Source: Kiritimatiellia bacterium | GTDB lineage: Bacteria > Verrucomicrobiota > Kiritimatiellia > RFP12 > UBA1067 | Length of the DNA stretch: 18,996 bases | Assembly (NCBI GenBank): GCA_017629455.1 | Contig: JAGBXE010000141.1 | Coordinates: forward strand, 1 to 18,996 | Direction: 5' to 3' | Notes under the pieces: generated by a model | Seen by the model: the letters and a program-made list of their open reading frames with translations, nothing else | Databases searched by the model: none | What the model was told of the DNA's origin: nothing | Made by a program: the position numbers and the translations under genes | Shown: positions 1 to 8,434 of the stretch, one piece after another | Layout of the letters: each line of letters begins with the position of its first letter | Position numbering within the stretch: position 1 is the first letter of the stretch

Positions 1-425
1 AGATTAAATGAACCGTTTTTCTCATTACTTGAATATGCATATTGAAAAATCGCACCGCCCTTATTAAGGTTGATTGTAAAGCGATCGTTATGCGTATACG
101 GGGTTTCACTTTCACCACGATCAACCTGACGCCAGCAGGCATTCGAAAGTTGAACCGTAAGGCAATTATAACGCGCACCTTGAATGCGCACACCAAAAGG
201 AACCTCGTAAATCGTTTCTGGCGGCAATGTGAGTTTGTTCGGCGCGGAGAACAAAACAGAATCAGTCGATGGTATATTTAAGGGATCAAGAGGAAAATGT
301 ACTCTATTAGACAATACATTGTCGGGATCTTCACTCGTCTCGACCCACTTGTGGTTAACTGCCGATGCAATAGGCGCCATGACCACAAACGTGGCGGCAA
401 CAAGTAGACAGCGGATAATTTTCAT
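1..425 (-). CDS. Secreted protein of unknown function, 3' end beyond window
   Basis: I translated this frame from the sequence: it is open from an ATG at 425 down to position 1 (141 codons), with no stop before the window edge. A strong Shine-Dalgarno, AAGGAG, lies about 11 nt upstream of the ATG. The N-terminus is a clear signal peptide: K2 and R5, a hydrophobic core, and an A-S-A cleavage site after residue 22. The mature part begins VNHKWVETSEDPDN and is rich in beta-type residues, with a segment N-K-G-G-A-I-F-Q-Y near the cut end. It starts 29 bp after the stop of the large hexosaminidase-phosphatase gene on the same strand, so the two are probably co-transcribed and both exported. I do not recognise the family. 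Plus-strand open frames over this stretch are shadows. Confidence 0.75.
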   Translation of the reverse strand, partial: MKIIRCLLVAATFVVMAPIASAVNHKWVETSEDPDNVLSNRVHFPLDPLNIPSTDSVLFSAPNKLTLPPETIYEVPFGVRIQGARYNCLTVQLSNACWRQVDRGESETPYTHNDRFTINLNKGGAIFQYAYSSNEKNGSFN

Positions 426-454
426 TTCCAACTCATCTCCTTCTTTCTTATATT

Positions 455-3400
455 TTAATCCTCAAGCATCAAGTCACGAAAGCGCTTTATATCCACATCC
501 GTAAACCCGAGTGATTTTACGTATGCTTCTACACGCTCGTTGATGGTATTGCCTTTGTAGACATCAAACACCGCAACAAGTTTATCAAAGCGCTCCTTGT
601 GAGAGAAGCCTACCCGCGGATTCCAAAAAGCGCTACTCTCCCAGTCCTTGATAAGCTCCTCCTCATCAACACCCAAAAGCGCATTTAGGATAAACGCCAC
701 AGCGCCGGTACGATCCTGCCCGCCCGCACAGTGAAAATTTATAGGGTAATTGCCTTCGTCAAGAAAAAGGCGAAACACTTTTGCAAATGCCTCGCGCGCA
801 TTTGCCCTCGCCATATACTCGTATGCGCCCGATGAAATATGGTGGCGCTTAACTGTTTCGCCGAGCGGCGACATGGTCATTCCAAAACATTCATCGCTGC
901 GCCTTAAATCGATGTCGGTGCGGATGGCAAACTTCTTCAAAAGAAGATCCCTATTTAATTCGTTTATTCGCGTACGCCCTGGCTGCACTTTACCGTCAGG
1001 CCCTTTTGAAACATCGTCGTTAAACGCTGCCGACCTGAAAACCATGCCTTGGCGCACTCGCCGCGCTCCGATACCACGCCTGCCGCCAAGGTCTCTAAAA
1101 TTTGGAACGCTATCTACATCGAGAAGACGCGGCGCTTCGGGAGCCGTCGAAAACGAAGCGCTTGTTATAAGCCCGCCCGATACAACACGCCAATCATAAT
1201 TTTGGCCAATTTCAAAATTGGAAAGCGTAAGCTCATTAGATGAAACATTCCCTACGAAAAACGGCACGCCATCTCGCCTTAAAACTACAAGGCGTGAAGG
1301 AGAATCGGCCTTCCACGAAAAACGTACGCTCGCTGGTTGCCAACCCCCCGCAGCGAGATTTTTCCTCTTCTCGGGATCGGCAAAAAACTCGCGCCTGGCA
1401 TTTCGGTCAAGATTCAGGAATTCTTTTTGCGAAGGCTTAAGAAGCGGCACTACAGCACCGTCAGCAGGAGTTAGAAGTTTCGGTGCTGCCGACGCGCCCG
1501 GATCGAACGCCTCGCGCACAAGATCGTTTATTGCGCCTTTTTTGTTTTGGCGCATCCAAAGTTTTTTGTAGGGCTCGGCCAGCTTCCCCACTTGATCGTG
1601 AAGGCCGCGCCAACGTAGCTCAATATACCGAGAAAGAAGATCGAGAAGCGCAAAATCGTCTTTCACCCACTCGGGCGCACCTTCAAGATCCAGCTCGGCG
1701 CGAGCCGCCGCAAACTCCGCAAAGACCGAAGCCATCGTTTCCTCAGTCATGCCCTTCGGGGGAACGAACGACCTGCGCTTGCGCCACATCGTATACAAAT
1801 AAGTGCCGTTCGGCCGCTGTGCACCGCACTTAAGATAAGCGTTTCCATACTTAATAAGCGCCGCGCCGCATTTCGCCCCGCAAACGCGATCAATTCCCTC
1901 AGCAAGAGCTTTGTCATCCATCTCTTCGCCCCTTACGCGAGCAGCTGCGTAGACAAGAGAAGGAACAGAAACAATCCACGGCTGGGGGTGGCCTCCGTCG
2001 CCCCAGTCGGCAAGCAACAGCCCAATGCCGCCGTGCTTTTTAGCTGCCCCGACGGCCGCATCTATATTTGCTTTCATGTTAGCTACGCGCCCGAAAAGCG
2101 AACCCCACGAACTTGTACCCGGGCAGACATAAAACGGAACGCCAGCGCGCTCAAGAGCCGCACAATGGCTCTCGAACGGACTGTTGGCTTCATATCCCCA
2201 GTCAAGTGCAATCATACCTTCGCGCGGCAACTCGGATACTAACTCGGGATGACGGAAAATCATATCGGCCCAGAACATCATCGTCTTGCCGCGCTCAGCC
2301 AAAAGCGCATGAACATTCTTAATGAAGCCGAGATAAACGCGCCCTTCGCCAAGTTCTTTGACTTTAGCTGCGCTCTTGCCCCTCGGGTCGAGAATATCCC
2401 AAACCTCATCACACCCGACGTTTACACGCTTCGACCTGAAGCACGGCAGAAATTCATCATAAAGACCTGAAAGGAAACGGATACTTTCAGGAGACGTTGC
2501 GCACAGCGCCGTTGGGCCGCAATTAAGTTTAGGCTTTTCAAGTTTAACGCCTGCGGGACTTTCGGCCAGGTGTTTATATTGCGGTCTCGTAAACCATGCA
2601 CCTAAATGGCCAAACGAATTTTGGTTAGGCACAAGCTCAACGCCTTTCGAAGCGCAATAATCGTCGAGAGCGCGGATTTCCGCCGCGTTCAACTTAGGCC
2701 CTATCGGACGCATTGCCGGGTGGTTTGTGTAGTCAAACGTCGACTGATTATAAAGTTGAAATTCGCTGTAGCCTAGTTTAGAAAGAACATCAACTATTAT
2801 GCGCAGATTTTCAGCCTTGGGCACTTTGCCGCGGCCGGCATCAAGCTGATAGCCGAGCGTAAACTTTGGAGCTCTTTTCTTCTTTTCGGCAACTTTCTTC
2901 GGCGCGAGAGATGTATCGTAAACTTTAGCAATCTCTATGCGGACAGGTTCACTAGACTTACACGAAAATGAAAGCTCATTTACGCCTTCAAAGAGCGCAT
3001 CGTTTAAACCTTCTTTAAGAGCAATTCCATTGACCTTTAAGTTTGCCTCTTTGTAGTCACCTACGTAGCAGACCTTAAGGCGCGCGCGTTCGCCTGGGCG
3101 GACAACAATGGGATCGAGACGAGTAACGCCCTTTGACGGATCCCATACGCGGGTAAAATCGTATTCAGTTGAAAGCACCTTACGCTGCGCATCATCCAAA
3201 TTATCGGCAATAGCACTTTCAGGCAGCCCAAGCGCCTGCACTAATGCGCGGCATTCGCCTTTAACAGATATCTCATTTTTGCCAGCTTTTGCTTTGAGCC
3301 TCGGGCCTACGGCTTCGCCGACAGTAAGGCCGCTACCGTCATATTTGCGCCACAAGCCATTTTCAAGCTCTGCAATTTCATCGCCTCGAAGAGTGAACGG

Positions 3401-5755
3401 CACATCAATTCGAGCGCCGTTTACAACGACTGCGAGAGACGACCTTTCAGACGCAACCGGCGTTAAAGCCTCGAGCGAAGAAACCTCAACCGCGCGGGAT
3501 GCGCCGCCGTCAAGAGTGAGCGATATTTCAGAAATGCGATTTGGCGCAATTGGATTTCTAAATATTAGATAACGCTTCAACGGATCGTCAGAGGCTGCGT
3601 CACGCGCGCGGTCGAATAGAAGCACGTTGCGCCAGCCAACAAAATCAATTGGAACTACGTGCTCTGCTGAAGCTCCACCAAATTCACGCGGCGTTGCGAC
3701 ACGAAGGCGCAAAAGCCCGCCCTTGCCGTCGCCCTTCACACGAAGACGCCATACTGGACGCCCTTCGACAGACTCGGGATCAACACCTTTAGGTAAGACA
3801 CTTGCGTGAGGGAATTCCCACGATTTGAAAAACGCCTTATCTTGCGAGACCTTACCAATATTATCTACGAGAACGCGAACTGACGCTTCGTCCACTCCCC
3901 AAGCACTCTCGACACGTATGGCTAGATCTTCATTGCCGCGCAATGCCGTGACAGCCGACGGCGCGGCAGAAATAAATTGAACAGGCCTTACCGTCCACTC
4001 ACCGTCAAGATCCTGCCTTAAACGCCATTCGCTAAGGCCAGAATTGATTTTCTCGCTAACGCCTTCGGCAAATGCGCGCGCCTTGCGAAGGCGCTCATAC
4101 CAGCCAATAATCGTAAACGAATCGATGTAGGCAGTATCGACATTGCGCCCCGGGAATTTGCCGCCGATGCCGGTCGAGAACGGATAATCACGCCCAGCGT
4201 TCTTTGCGGCAAAATATTCTATTTCATCGCGGCGAAAACCGCGCGAGCGCCAGTCGGACGACTTTGGATAAAACCATCCTGTGCCAACTGCAAGGTAATC
4301 GATTCTGCGCGATTCATCGAGCGCCTTTAAATGAAGATCATGGAAACGTTTCAAATTCCACACCGGCGTATCCCACGTACCGGTACGCGAATGCCACCAC
4401 CACGAATGAGGCCTGTAGCTACTTGCCTCAACGATTGGAGGACGCGCCTTTGCTAAACCGGTATAAATGGCTCTGCACGACTCATCCTCAAAAATGCGCT
4501 CGCAAAGGCCTTCGATGCCATCAAAGTAAAACTGAACAAAACCGCCTTGCGTGTAGCGCGAAATAAGCGCATTTTCAATTTGCGCAACGAGTGGCGAAGT
4601 TCTTTTCGGGAAGAACTCCATAAAATGATGCTGAACATAGTCGGTAGGAGCCTTGGCAGGATGCGCTAAAGCGCGCGTTCCAAACGCGCCACGCGTTAGC
4701 CCTGTAAAGGTGCGCTCTTCTTTATTAAAATCTGAATATTGAATAAGCTCAGCGCCAATGCGAAGAACATTGCCGTTACCTAAGTACGTAAGAGTTCTGT
4801 GGTGGCCGTCGCGTATACGCTCATTGACTTTAAGGCTCGTTGCTTTTTCATCAATTGGCTCTGCAAGAGTGTAATTGGCCCCGGGGAAAGATTTAAATTG
4901 CGAAATATCTCCGTTACTAACCCATTCATCGTCGATGCCTACCGATGCGCACAATGAATGCATACTTACATCGAGCCCTGCTGCGCGCGCCTTGGCAACT
5001 GACGCTTTAAAGGCTGCCTCGCCGCCCTTAAAAAGATTTGTGTTCGCGAGGTAATGGCCGATAGTCTGCCACCAATTCTTAAAGTGAAGAATCGAAGCTC
5101 CCGTACGCACCGCCATATCAATAGCCTCATCGATAAGCTCCGAGTTGGGCGTTACCATAAAGTATGAAGCGCGCGTAGCGTCGGATGTCTGCGAGATCGC
5201 TCCGCCATTAACTGGCAGCGGCACTTTTGTGACTTCGCAAAAATCGCGCGTCATCGCCTGCAAACGCTCGCGGAAACCTTCTACTGGGCCGTCGACAACG
5301 GCAAAGCGCACCTTCGATGAAAGCTCGTCGACATCGGCCTCCAGCCACAAAACACCTTCGTCGCTGCGCATTGCCGCAGCAACATCGTATGAACGAACTG
5401 ATACCGCACGCTTGCCGTCGGTTAGAAGATTTGCAAACGAACTAGATTCCGTAGCCCAAGGCGCACGCACAATTGAAAAACGAATTGACCTAGCACCCGG
5501 TGCTGAAAGCCGCTCAAGCGTATAACGCGTACCCCACGCCATGCGCTTTTCCGAAAAGAGCGCCTCGCCGCCGTTGACAAACAAAAACGCAAACTTATCT
5601 GCTCCGCGCCTTTGGAATGCAAGCGCGTTACGCTCTAAGCCGCCCAAATAAACACTCGCTCCAAATGGCGCTTCATCACCATGAGCAAAAGCCGTTGAAC
5701 AGAACGAAATTAAAAAAACAAGAAGCAATGCTCCTAAGCTAAAAAACTTTCTCAT
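455..5755 (-). CDS. Secreted multidomain enzyme: TIM-barrel-like region, GH20 hexosaminidase-like domain, tyrosine phosphatase domain
   Basis: 1766 residues. Residues 1-24 form a Sec signal peptide (cleavage A-F-A / H-G-D-E). Residues about 200-560 look like a glycosidase-type TIM barrel with the segment F-Y-F-D412-G-I-E415-G as candidate acids; I cannot name the family. Beta-rich segments follow to about 950, then a basic linker. Residues about 964-1300 resemble GH20 beta-N-acetylhexosaminidases, with the catalytic Asp-Glu pair at D1116-E1117 in N-V-G-C-D-E-V-W, where canonical GH20 has H-x-G-G-D-E. A fibronectin-III-like stretch lies at about 1425-1540. Residues about 1549-1766 match the PF13350-type tyrosine phosphatase family, opening with V-P-N-F-R-D-L-G-G and carrying the P-loop H-C1676-A-G-G-Q-D-R1682-T-G. 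All catalytic residues of the last two domains are present. Such enzymes are expected to remove terminal N-acetylhexosamine from host or microbial glycans; the phosphatase substrate is unknown. Transcription is divergent from the XylR-type regulator. Confidence 0.85.
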   Translation of the reverse strand: MRKFFSLGALLLVFLISFCSTAFAHGDEAPFGASVYLGGLERNALAFQRRGADKFAFLFVNGGEALFSEKRMAWGTRYTLERLSAPGARSIRFSIVRAPWATESSSFANLLTDGKRAVSVRSYDVAAAMRSDEGVLWLEADVDELSSKVRFAVVDGPVEGFRERLQAMTRDFCEVTKVPLPVNGGAISQTSDATRASYFMVTPNSELIDEAIDMAVRTGASILHFKNWWQTIGHYLANTNLFKGGEAAFKASVAKARAAGLDVSMHSLCASVGIDDEWVSNGDISQFKSFPGANYTLAEPIDEKATSLKVNERIRDGHHRTLTYLGNGNVLRIGAELIQYSDFNKEERTFTGLTRGAFGTRALAHPAKAPTDYVQHHFMEFFPKRTSPLVAQIENALISRYTQGGFVQFYFDGIEGLCERIFEDESCRAIYTGLAKARPPIVEASSYRPHSWWWHSRTGTWDTPVWNLKRFHDLHLKALDESRRIDYLAVGTGWFYPKSSDWRSRGFRRDEIEYFAAKNAGRDYPFSTGIGGKFPGRNVDTAYIDSFTIIGWYERLRKARAFAEGVSEKINSGLSEWRLRQDLDGEWTVRPVQFISAAPSAVTALRGNEDLAIRVESAWGVDEASVRVLVDNIGKVSQDKAFFKSWEFPHASVLPKGVDPESVEGRPVWRLRVKGDGKGGLLRLRVATPREFGGASAEHVVPIDFVGWRNVLLFDRARDAASDDPLKRYLIFRNPIAPNRISEISLTLDGGASRAVEVSSLEALTPVASERSSLAVVVNGARIDVPFTLRGDEIAELENGLWRKYDGSGLTVGEAVGPRLKAKAGKNEISVKGECRALVQALGLPESAIADNLDDAQRKVLSTEYDFTRVWDPSKGVTRLDPIVVRPGERARLKVCYVGDYKEANLKVNGIALKEGLNDALFEGVNELSFSCKSSEPVRIEIAKVYDTSLAPKKVAEKKKRAPKFTLGYQLDAGRGKVPKAENLRIIVDVLSKLGYSEFQLYNQSTFDYTNHPAMRPIGPKLNAAEIRALDDYCASKGVELVPNQNSFGHLGAWFTRPQYKHLAESPAGVKLEKPKLNCGPTALCATSPESIRFLSGLYDEFLPCFRSKRVNVGCDEVWDILDPRGKSAAKVKELGEGRVYLGFIKNVHALLAERGKTMMFWADMIFRHPELVSELPREGMIALDWGYEANSPFESHCAALERAGVPFYVCPGTSSWGSLFGRVANMKANIDAAVGAAKKHGGIGLLLADWGDGGHPQPWIVSVPSLVYAAARVRGEEMDDKALAEGIDRVCGAKCGAALIKYGNAYLKCGAQRPNGTYLYTMWRKRRSFVPPKGMTEETMASVFAEFAAARAELDLEGAPEWVKDDFALLDLLSRYIELRWRGLHDQVGKLAEPYKKLWMRQNKKGAINDLVREAFDPGASAAPKLLTPADGAVVPLLKPSQKEFLNLDRNARREFFADPEKRKNLAAGGWQPASVRFSWKADSPSRLVVLRRDGVPFFVGNVSSNELTLSNFEIGQNYDWRVVSGGLITSASFSTAPEAPRLLDVDSVPNFRDLGGRRGIGARRVRQGMVFRSAAFNDDVSKGPDGKVQPGRTRINELNRDLLLKKFAIRTDIDLRRSDECFGMTMSPLGETVKRHHISSGAYEYMARANAREAFAKVFRLFLDEGNYPINFHCAGGQDRTGAVAFILNALLGVDEEELIKDWESSAFWNPRVGFSHKERFDKLVAVFDVYKGNTINERVEAYVKSLGFTDVDIKRFRDLMLED

Positions 5756-5803
5756 ATCAGATAATGTCTCTTTAAAATAGATTTTTTCAATTCTTCATTA
5801 CAA

Positions 5804-5809
5804 ATTATA
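5804..5809 (-). promoter_or_regulatory. -10 element for the large secreted enzyme gene
   Basis: The minus strand reads TATAAT, a perfect -10 hexamer, about 49 bp before the ATG at 5755. No good -35 hexamer sits 16-18 bp further upstream; that position falls inside the TATCC/GGATA dyad. This would suit an activator-dependent promoter. A weak AGAGA ribosome-binding site precedes the start codon. Confidence 0.45.
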
Positions 5810-5823
5810 CACTAAACACACAA

Positions 5824-5839
5824 TATCCGCATATGGATA
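5824..5839. promoter_or_regulatory. Inverted repeat, possible operator
   Basis: TATCC (5824-5828) and GGATA (5835-5839) form a 5-bp dyad around a 6-bp centre. It occupies the -35 position relative to the minus-strand TATAAT at 5804-5809. The arms are short, so chance is possible. Confidence 0.3.
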
Positions 5840-5857
5840 ATCAAATATACTTTTATG

Positions 5858-5874
5858 ACCATTAAAACAATGGT
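5858..5874. promoter_or_regulatory. Inverted repeat, possible operator
   Basis: The sequence ACCATTAAAACAATGGT has perfect 6-bp arms (ACCATT / AATGGT) around a 5-bp spacer. It lies between the two ATATACTT copies and just upstream of the TATACT that could serve the regulator gene, in a suitable place for autoregulation. Confidence 0.35.
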
Positions 5875-5906
5875 TTTGATATACTTCAACTGCCGAGAGC
5901 GAAAAA

Positions 5907-7235
5907 ATGAAACAGAAAAAACATAAACGTGTTGTCATTGCCCTTGACCTAGCTAAACCCGATGGGCGAAGAAAACTTTCGGGCATACTTTCGTGCCTAT
6001 CGAACAAGCATATCCATTGGGACTTGCGTATTAAGCGCGGGCGCGACGAGTTTACAGAAAGCGGAGTTGCCGATTTCCCGAACTGGGGCATAGACGGCAT
6101 CATTTACTCTCTTCCGGCAACGACGCCAGAAGCTGCCGCATCGGCCGACACTCTCGCAAAACTCGACATCCCACTCGTCGTTATCGACCCTGGCGACCAT
6201 CCTGCCTTCGCCGAGCGCAAAAAGAAAATAGCCGTCATCAAAACCGACACGCAATCGGTCGGGGAAATCGCGGCAAACCACTTTTTCTCGCAAGGCTCTT
6301 GCCTTTCCTACGCGTATATTCCAGACCTTCTCGAACGTGACTGGAGCAAAAAGCGCGGCGAATCCTTCGCCAAGGCGCTGCGTCTAAGAGGTGCGAAATG
6401 CCACTTCTTTTCCGGCACAAAGGGTGTCGACGACTTTACGGCCTTACGGAAATTCCTCTCTAGCCTTCCTATGCCAGCTGGCATACTGGTTGCTTACGAC
6501 AGCCGCGCAATGACCGTCGCAGAAGCGTGCGCCGCTGAAGGGATCCCCATCCCGCGCGCTATTTCGCTCTTATCTGTAGATGACGACGAATTTTTATGCG
6601 AGAACTGTACTCCGACACTATCCAGCATCCTCCCCGCCCATGAACTTTCGGGTACTGAAGCGGTATTAGCGCTTCGCGATTTGATGGCAGGCAAAGAACT
6701 TCAGCGTCAAACAGTAAAACTTCCAGTCGAAACGATTGTCCAGCGTGCCTCGACGATGGCTGGCACACCCTCTGGCCACTTGGTTCAAAAAGCGCTCGCT
6801 TACATTGCAACACACGCTGTTCGCGGCGCAACCGTAAGCGATGTCGTACGCCACATAAAAGTCTCGCGCACGCTCGCCGATTTGCGCTTTAGAGAAGTGC
6901 TTGGCATATCGATTGGGCGCTCATTGGAAACGGCTAGGCTAAAAACGGTCGTGCGCGCTCTTAATGAAGGCTCGATGACAATTAAAGAAATCGCCGATTC
7001 CTGCGGCTATCGCGACCAATTCCACTTAATGCGCGTATTTAAGCGCCACTTCGGAAAGACCATGGGCGAATACCGCGCAATGCGCTCGCTAGCTCCAGGG
7101 GCGTTAAGTTCCACTGACGCGAGCAGTGCGCTTGGAAACTATGTAAGTGCAGACATTATCCCCGGCAACGTTGCACGAGGTTTCAAACATATCAAGAATA
7201 GGATTAATGCCAAGGCACAACGCTATAATGACTGA
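5907..7235 (+). CDS. XylR-type transcriptional regulator (LacI-like sensor domain plus AraC HTH)
   Basis: 442 residues. The N-terminal part, about 8-280, resembles the periplasmic-binding-protein fold of LacI/XylR sensors (K-R-V-V-I-A-L-D-L-A start, then G-I-I-Y-S-L-P, I-P-L-V-V-I-D and I-S-L-L-S-V-D-D-D strands). The C-terminal part, about 292-394, is an AraC-family double HTH whose signature I-K-E-I-A-D-S-C-G-Y-R-D-Q-F-H-L-M-R-V-F-K is clear. E. coli XylR has the same architecture at 392 residues. Here about 45 further residues follow the HTH, and that tail is read antisense through the end of the symporter gene. The ATG has a GAGAG-type ribosome-binding site about 7 nt upstream. A sugar ligand and control of the divergent enzyme gene are inferred from architecture and position. 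Confidence 0.88.
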   Translation: MKQKKHKRVVIALDLAKPDGRRKLSGILSCLSNKHIHWDLRIKRGRDEFTESGVADFPNWGIDGIIYSLPATTPEAAASADTLAKLDIPLVVIDPGDHPAFAERKKKIAVIKTDTQSVGEIAANHFFSQGSCLSYAYIPDLLERDWSKKRGESFAKALRLRGAKCHFFSGTKGVDDFTALRKFLSSLPMPAGILVAYDSRAMTVAEACAAEGIPIPRAISLLSVDDDEFLCENCTPTLSSILPAHELSGTEAVLALRDLMAGKELQRQTVKLPVETIVQRASTMAGTPSGHLVQKALAYIATHAVRGATVSDVVRHIKVSRTLADLRFREVLGISIGRSLETARLKTVVRALNEGSMTIKEIADSCGYRDQFHLMRVFKRHFGKTMGEYRAMRSLAPGALSSTDASSALGNYVSADIIPGNVARGFKHIKNRINAKAQRYND

Positions 7236-8384
7236 AACCTGATCGGCCGCAAGCCCCAAGTTCTCTAGAACCATAAATAATAGGAATACAGATCCTCCAG
7301 GAATACCGCCTGCACCAATTGACGCAAAAACTATTGACGCGCAAAGCGTAGCCATTTCCATGGCGCACAATTCGCGCCCAAACATATTTGCTGCAAGTAT
7401 TACAAAAACCGGCAAATGTACGCATACGCCATCCATGTTTATTGTCGCGCCAAGCGGCAAGGAAAATGAACTTAAGCCACGATCAACACCAAGAGAATCT
7501 GCGGCCTTAAAAGAGACTGGCAACGTGGCGGCTGACGAGCGTGTAACAAAAGCCGTAAGGATGGGCTCACGCATCTTAAACATTACTTTATACGGATTTT
7601 CCCGGCAAAATAGCGCAATAGCAAGCGGATAAATAATAAGCATCATTCCAACTACGCCAACAACAACACAAAGCGTTATTTTGGCATACGGACCAAAGAG
7701 TAATACGCCATTTTCTGCAAAATTCGCAACAGAAAGTGCAAATACGCCAATTGGGAAATAGAGCATCACGCAATTTATAAGCTCAAACGAGACTTTTTGC
7801 GCGCCGTCGCAACACAAAATCATCGCTTCAACTGCACGCTTAGCTGCGCTTGGGGTAGCATCAGAATCGAGTATACGCCGCGCACAAAGACCAAAGCCAA
7901 TGGAAAAGACGATTATCGGCAGAAACTGCCCATTGGCAAGGGCTGCAAACGGGTTTTGAAAAAGGCTCGTTACAAACTCCCCGAAAGAAGCTGCCCCAGA
8001 TTGCGAAACTATCCCACTAACTGCGCCCATATACTCGTTGGCTACGGTTTTTGCCGATGACATTGAAGGATTAAGAACGTTAGCTAAAACCACGCCAAAA
8101 ACAGTTGCAAATACGGACGTAGCAAAGTACCAAATAATAACGCTCGCTCCTACCTTACCCGATTTCTTAAGCGGTAATGACGCTGCGCCAAGGATAAGCG
8201 AAAAAAGCACAATCGGGAAAACGACCATCTTGAGCATCGCTATTAGGACGTTCCCGAAAGGAGCGATAAAAGGCAGAATCTTCCCCACGCTCTCGCGCGG
8301 ACAGAATTCGGCAAGCCCCAGGCCTAAAGCCGAGCCAAGCACGAAGCCAATCATGATTTTTCCAACTAACGAAATGCTCTTCAT
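7104..8384 (-). CDS. DAACS-family cation symporter (SDF family, PF00375)
   Basis: This is a hydrophobic transporter of the glutamate/dicarboxylate:cation symporter fold. Family marks are R-S-S-A-A-T-L-P in hairpin 1, I-N-M-D-G in TM7, and N-P-I-L-D-M-F-E-T-S-C-N-V-A-G-D in TM8. I prefer the ATG at 8384, preceded by GGGGGC 4 nt upstream, over the in-frame ATG at 8396, which has no good ribosome-binding site. Numbered from 8384, TM8 keeps the equivalents of GltPh D394 (D398), T398 (T402), N401 (N405) and D405 (D409), but the equivalent of R397, which binds the side-chain carboxylate of aspartate, is Glu401. An acidic substrate is therefore doubtful, and the real substrate is unknown. The gene converges on the regulator and overlaps it by 132 bp. 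Confidence 0.9.
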   Translation of the reverse strand: MKSISLVGKIMIGFVLGSALGLGLAEFCPRESVGKILPFIAPFGNVLIAMLKMVVFPIVLFSLILGAASLPLKKSGKVGASVIIWYFATSVFATVFGVVLANVLNPSMSSAKTVANEYMGAVSGIVSQSGAASFGEFVTSLFQNPFAALANGQFLPIIVFSIGFGLCARRILDSDATPSAAKRAVEAMILCCDGAQKVSFELINCVMLYFPIGVFALSVANFAENGVLLFGPYAKITLCVVVGVVGMMLIIYPLAIALFCRENPYKVMFKMREPILTAFVTRSSAATLPVSFKAADSLGVDRGLSSFSLPLGATINMDGVCVHLPVFVILAANMFGRELCAMEMATLCASIVFASIGAGGIPGGSVFLLFMVLENLGLAADQVSVIIALCLGINPILDMFETSCNVAGDNVCTYIVSKRTARVSGT

Positions 8385-8413
8385 TTCTGCCCCCATTTAC
8401 TCATGCCGACAGT

Positions 8414-8422
8414 AGTATATCA
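8414..8422 (-). promoter_or_regulatory. Extended -10 promoter of the symporter gene
   Basis: The minus strand reads TGATATACT, that is TG-N-TATACT, an extended -10. Transcription would begin near 8407, leaving about 23 nt of leader before the ATG at 8384 but only about 11 nt before the alternative ATG at 8396. That supports the shorter protein. Confidence 0.5.
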
Positions 8423-8434
8423 AAATGAAATATT

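Larger units (their letters stand above)
5756..5906. promoter_or_regulatory. Divergent intergenic control region between the large enzyme and the XylR-type regulator
   Basis: This 151-bp AT-rich gap separates two divergent start codons, so it must hold both promoters. It contains a consensus minus-strand -10 (5804-5809), two short inverted repeats (5824-5839 and 5858-5874) and a direct repeat of ATATACTT at 5845-5852 and 5879-5886, 34 bp apart. The second copy contains TATACT, a possible -10 for the regulator gene, which would put its start of transcription near 5892. AraC-type DNA-binding domains usually bind direct repeats, so the ATATACTT pair is a candidate regulator site. That assignment is inference. 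Confidence 0.5.

Noticed and set aside
42..504. Two short plus-strand open frames at the left edge
   Set aside because: The minus strand here has a signal peptide, a strong ribosome-binding site and an uninterrupted frame, so these are shadows.
5684..5755. Lipoprotein signal in the giant enzyme (Cys19)
   Set aside because: The residues before Cys19 are I-S-F, which do not fit the lipobox, and a normal A-F-A cleavage site follows at residue 24.
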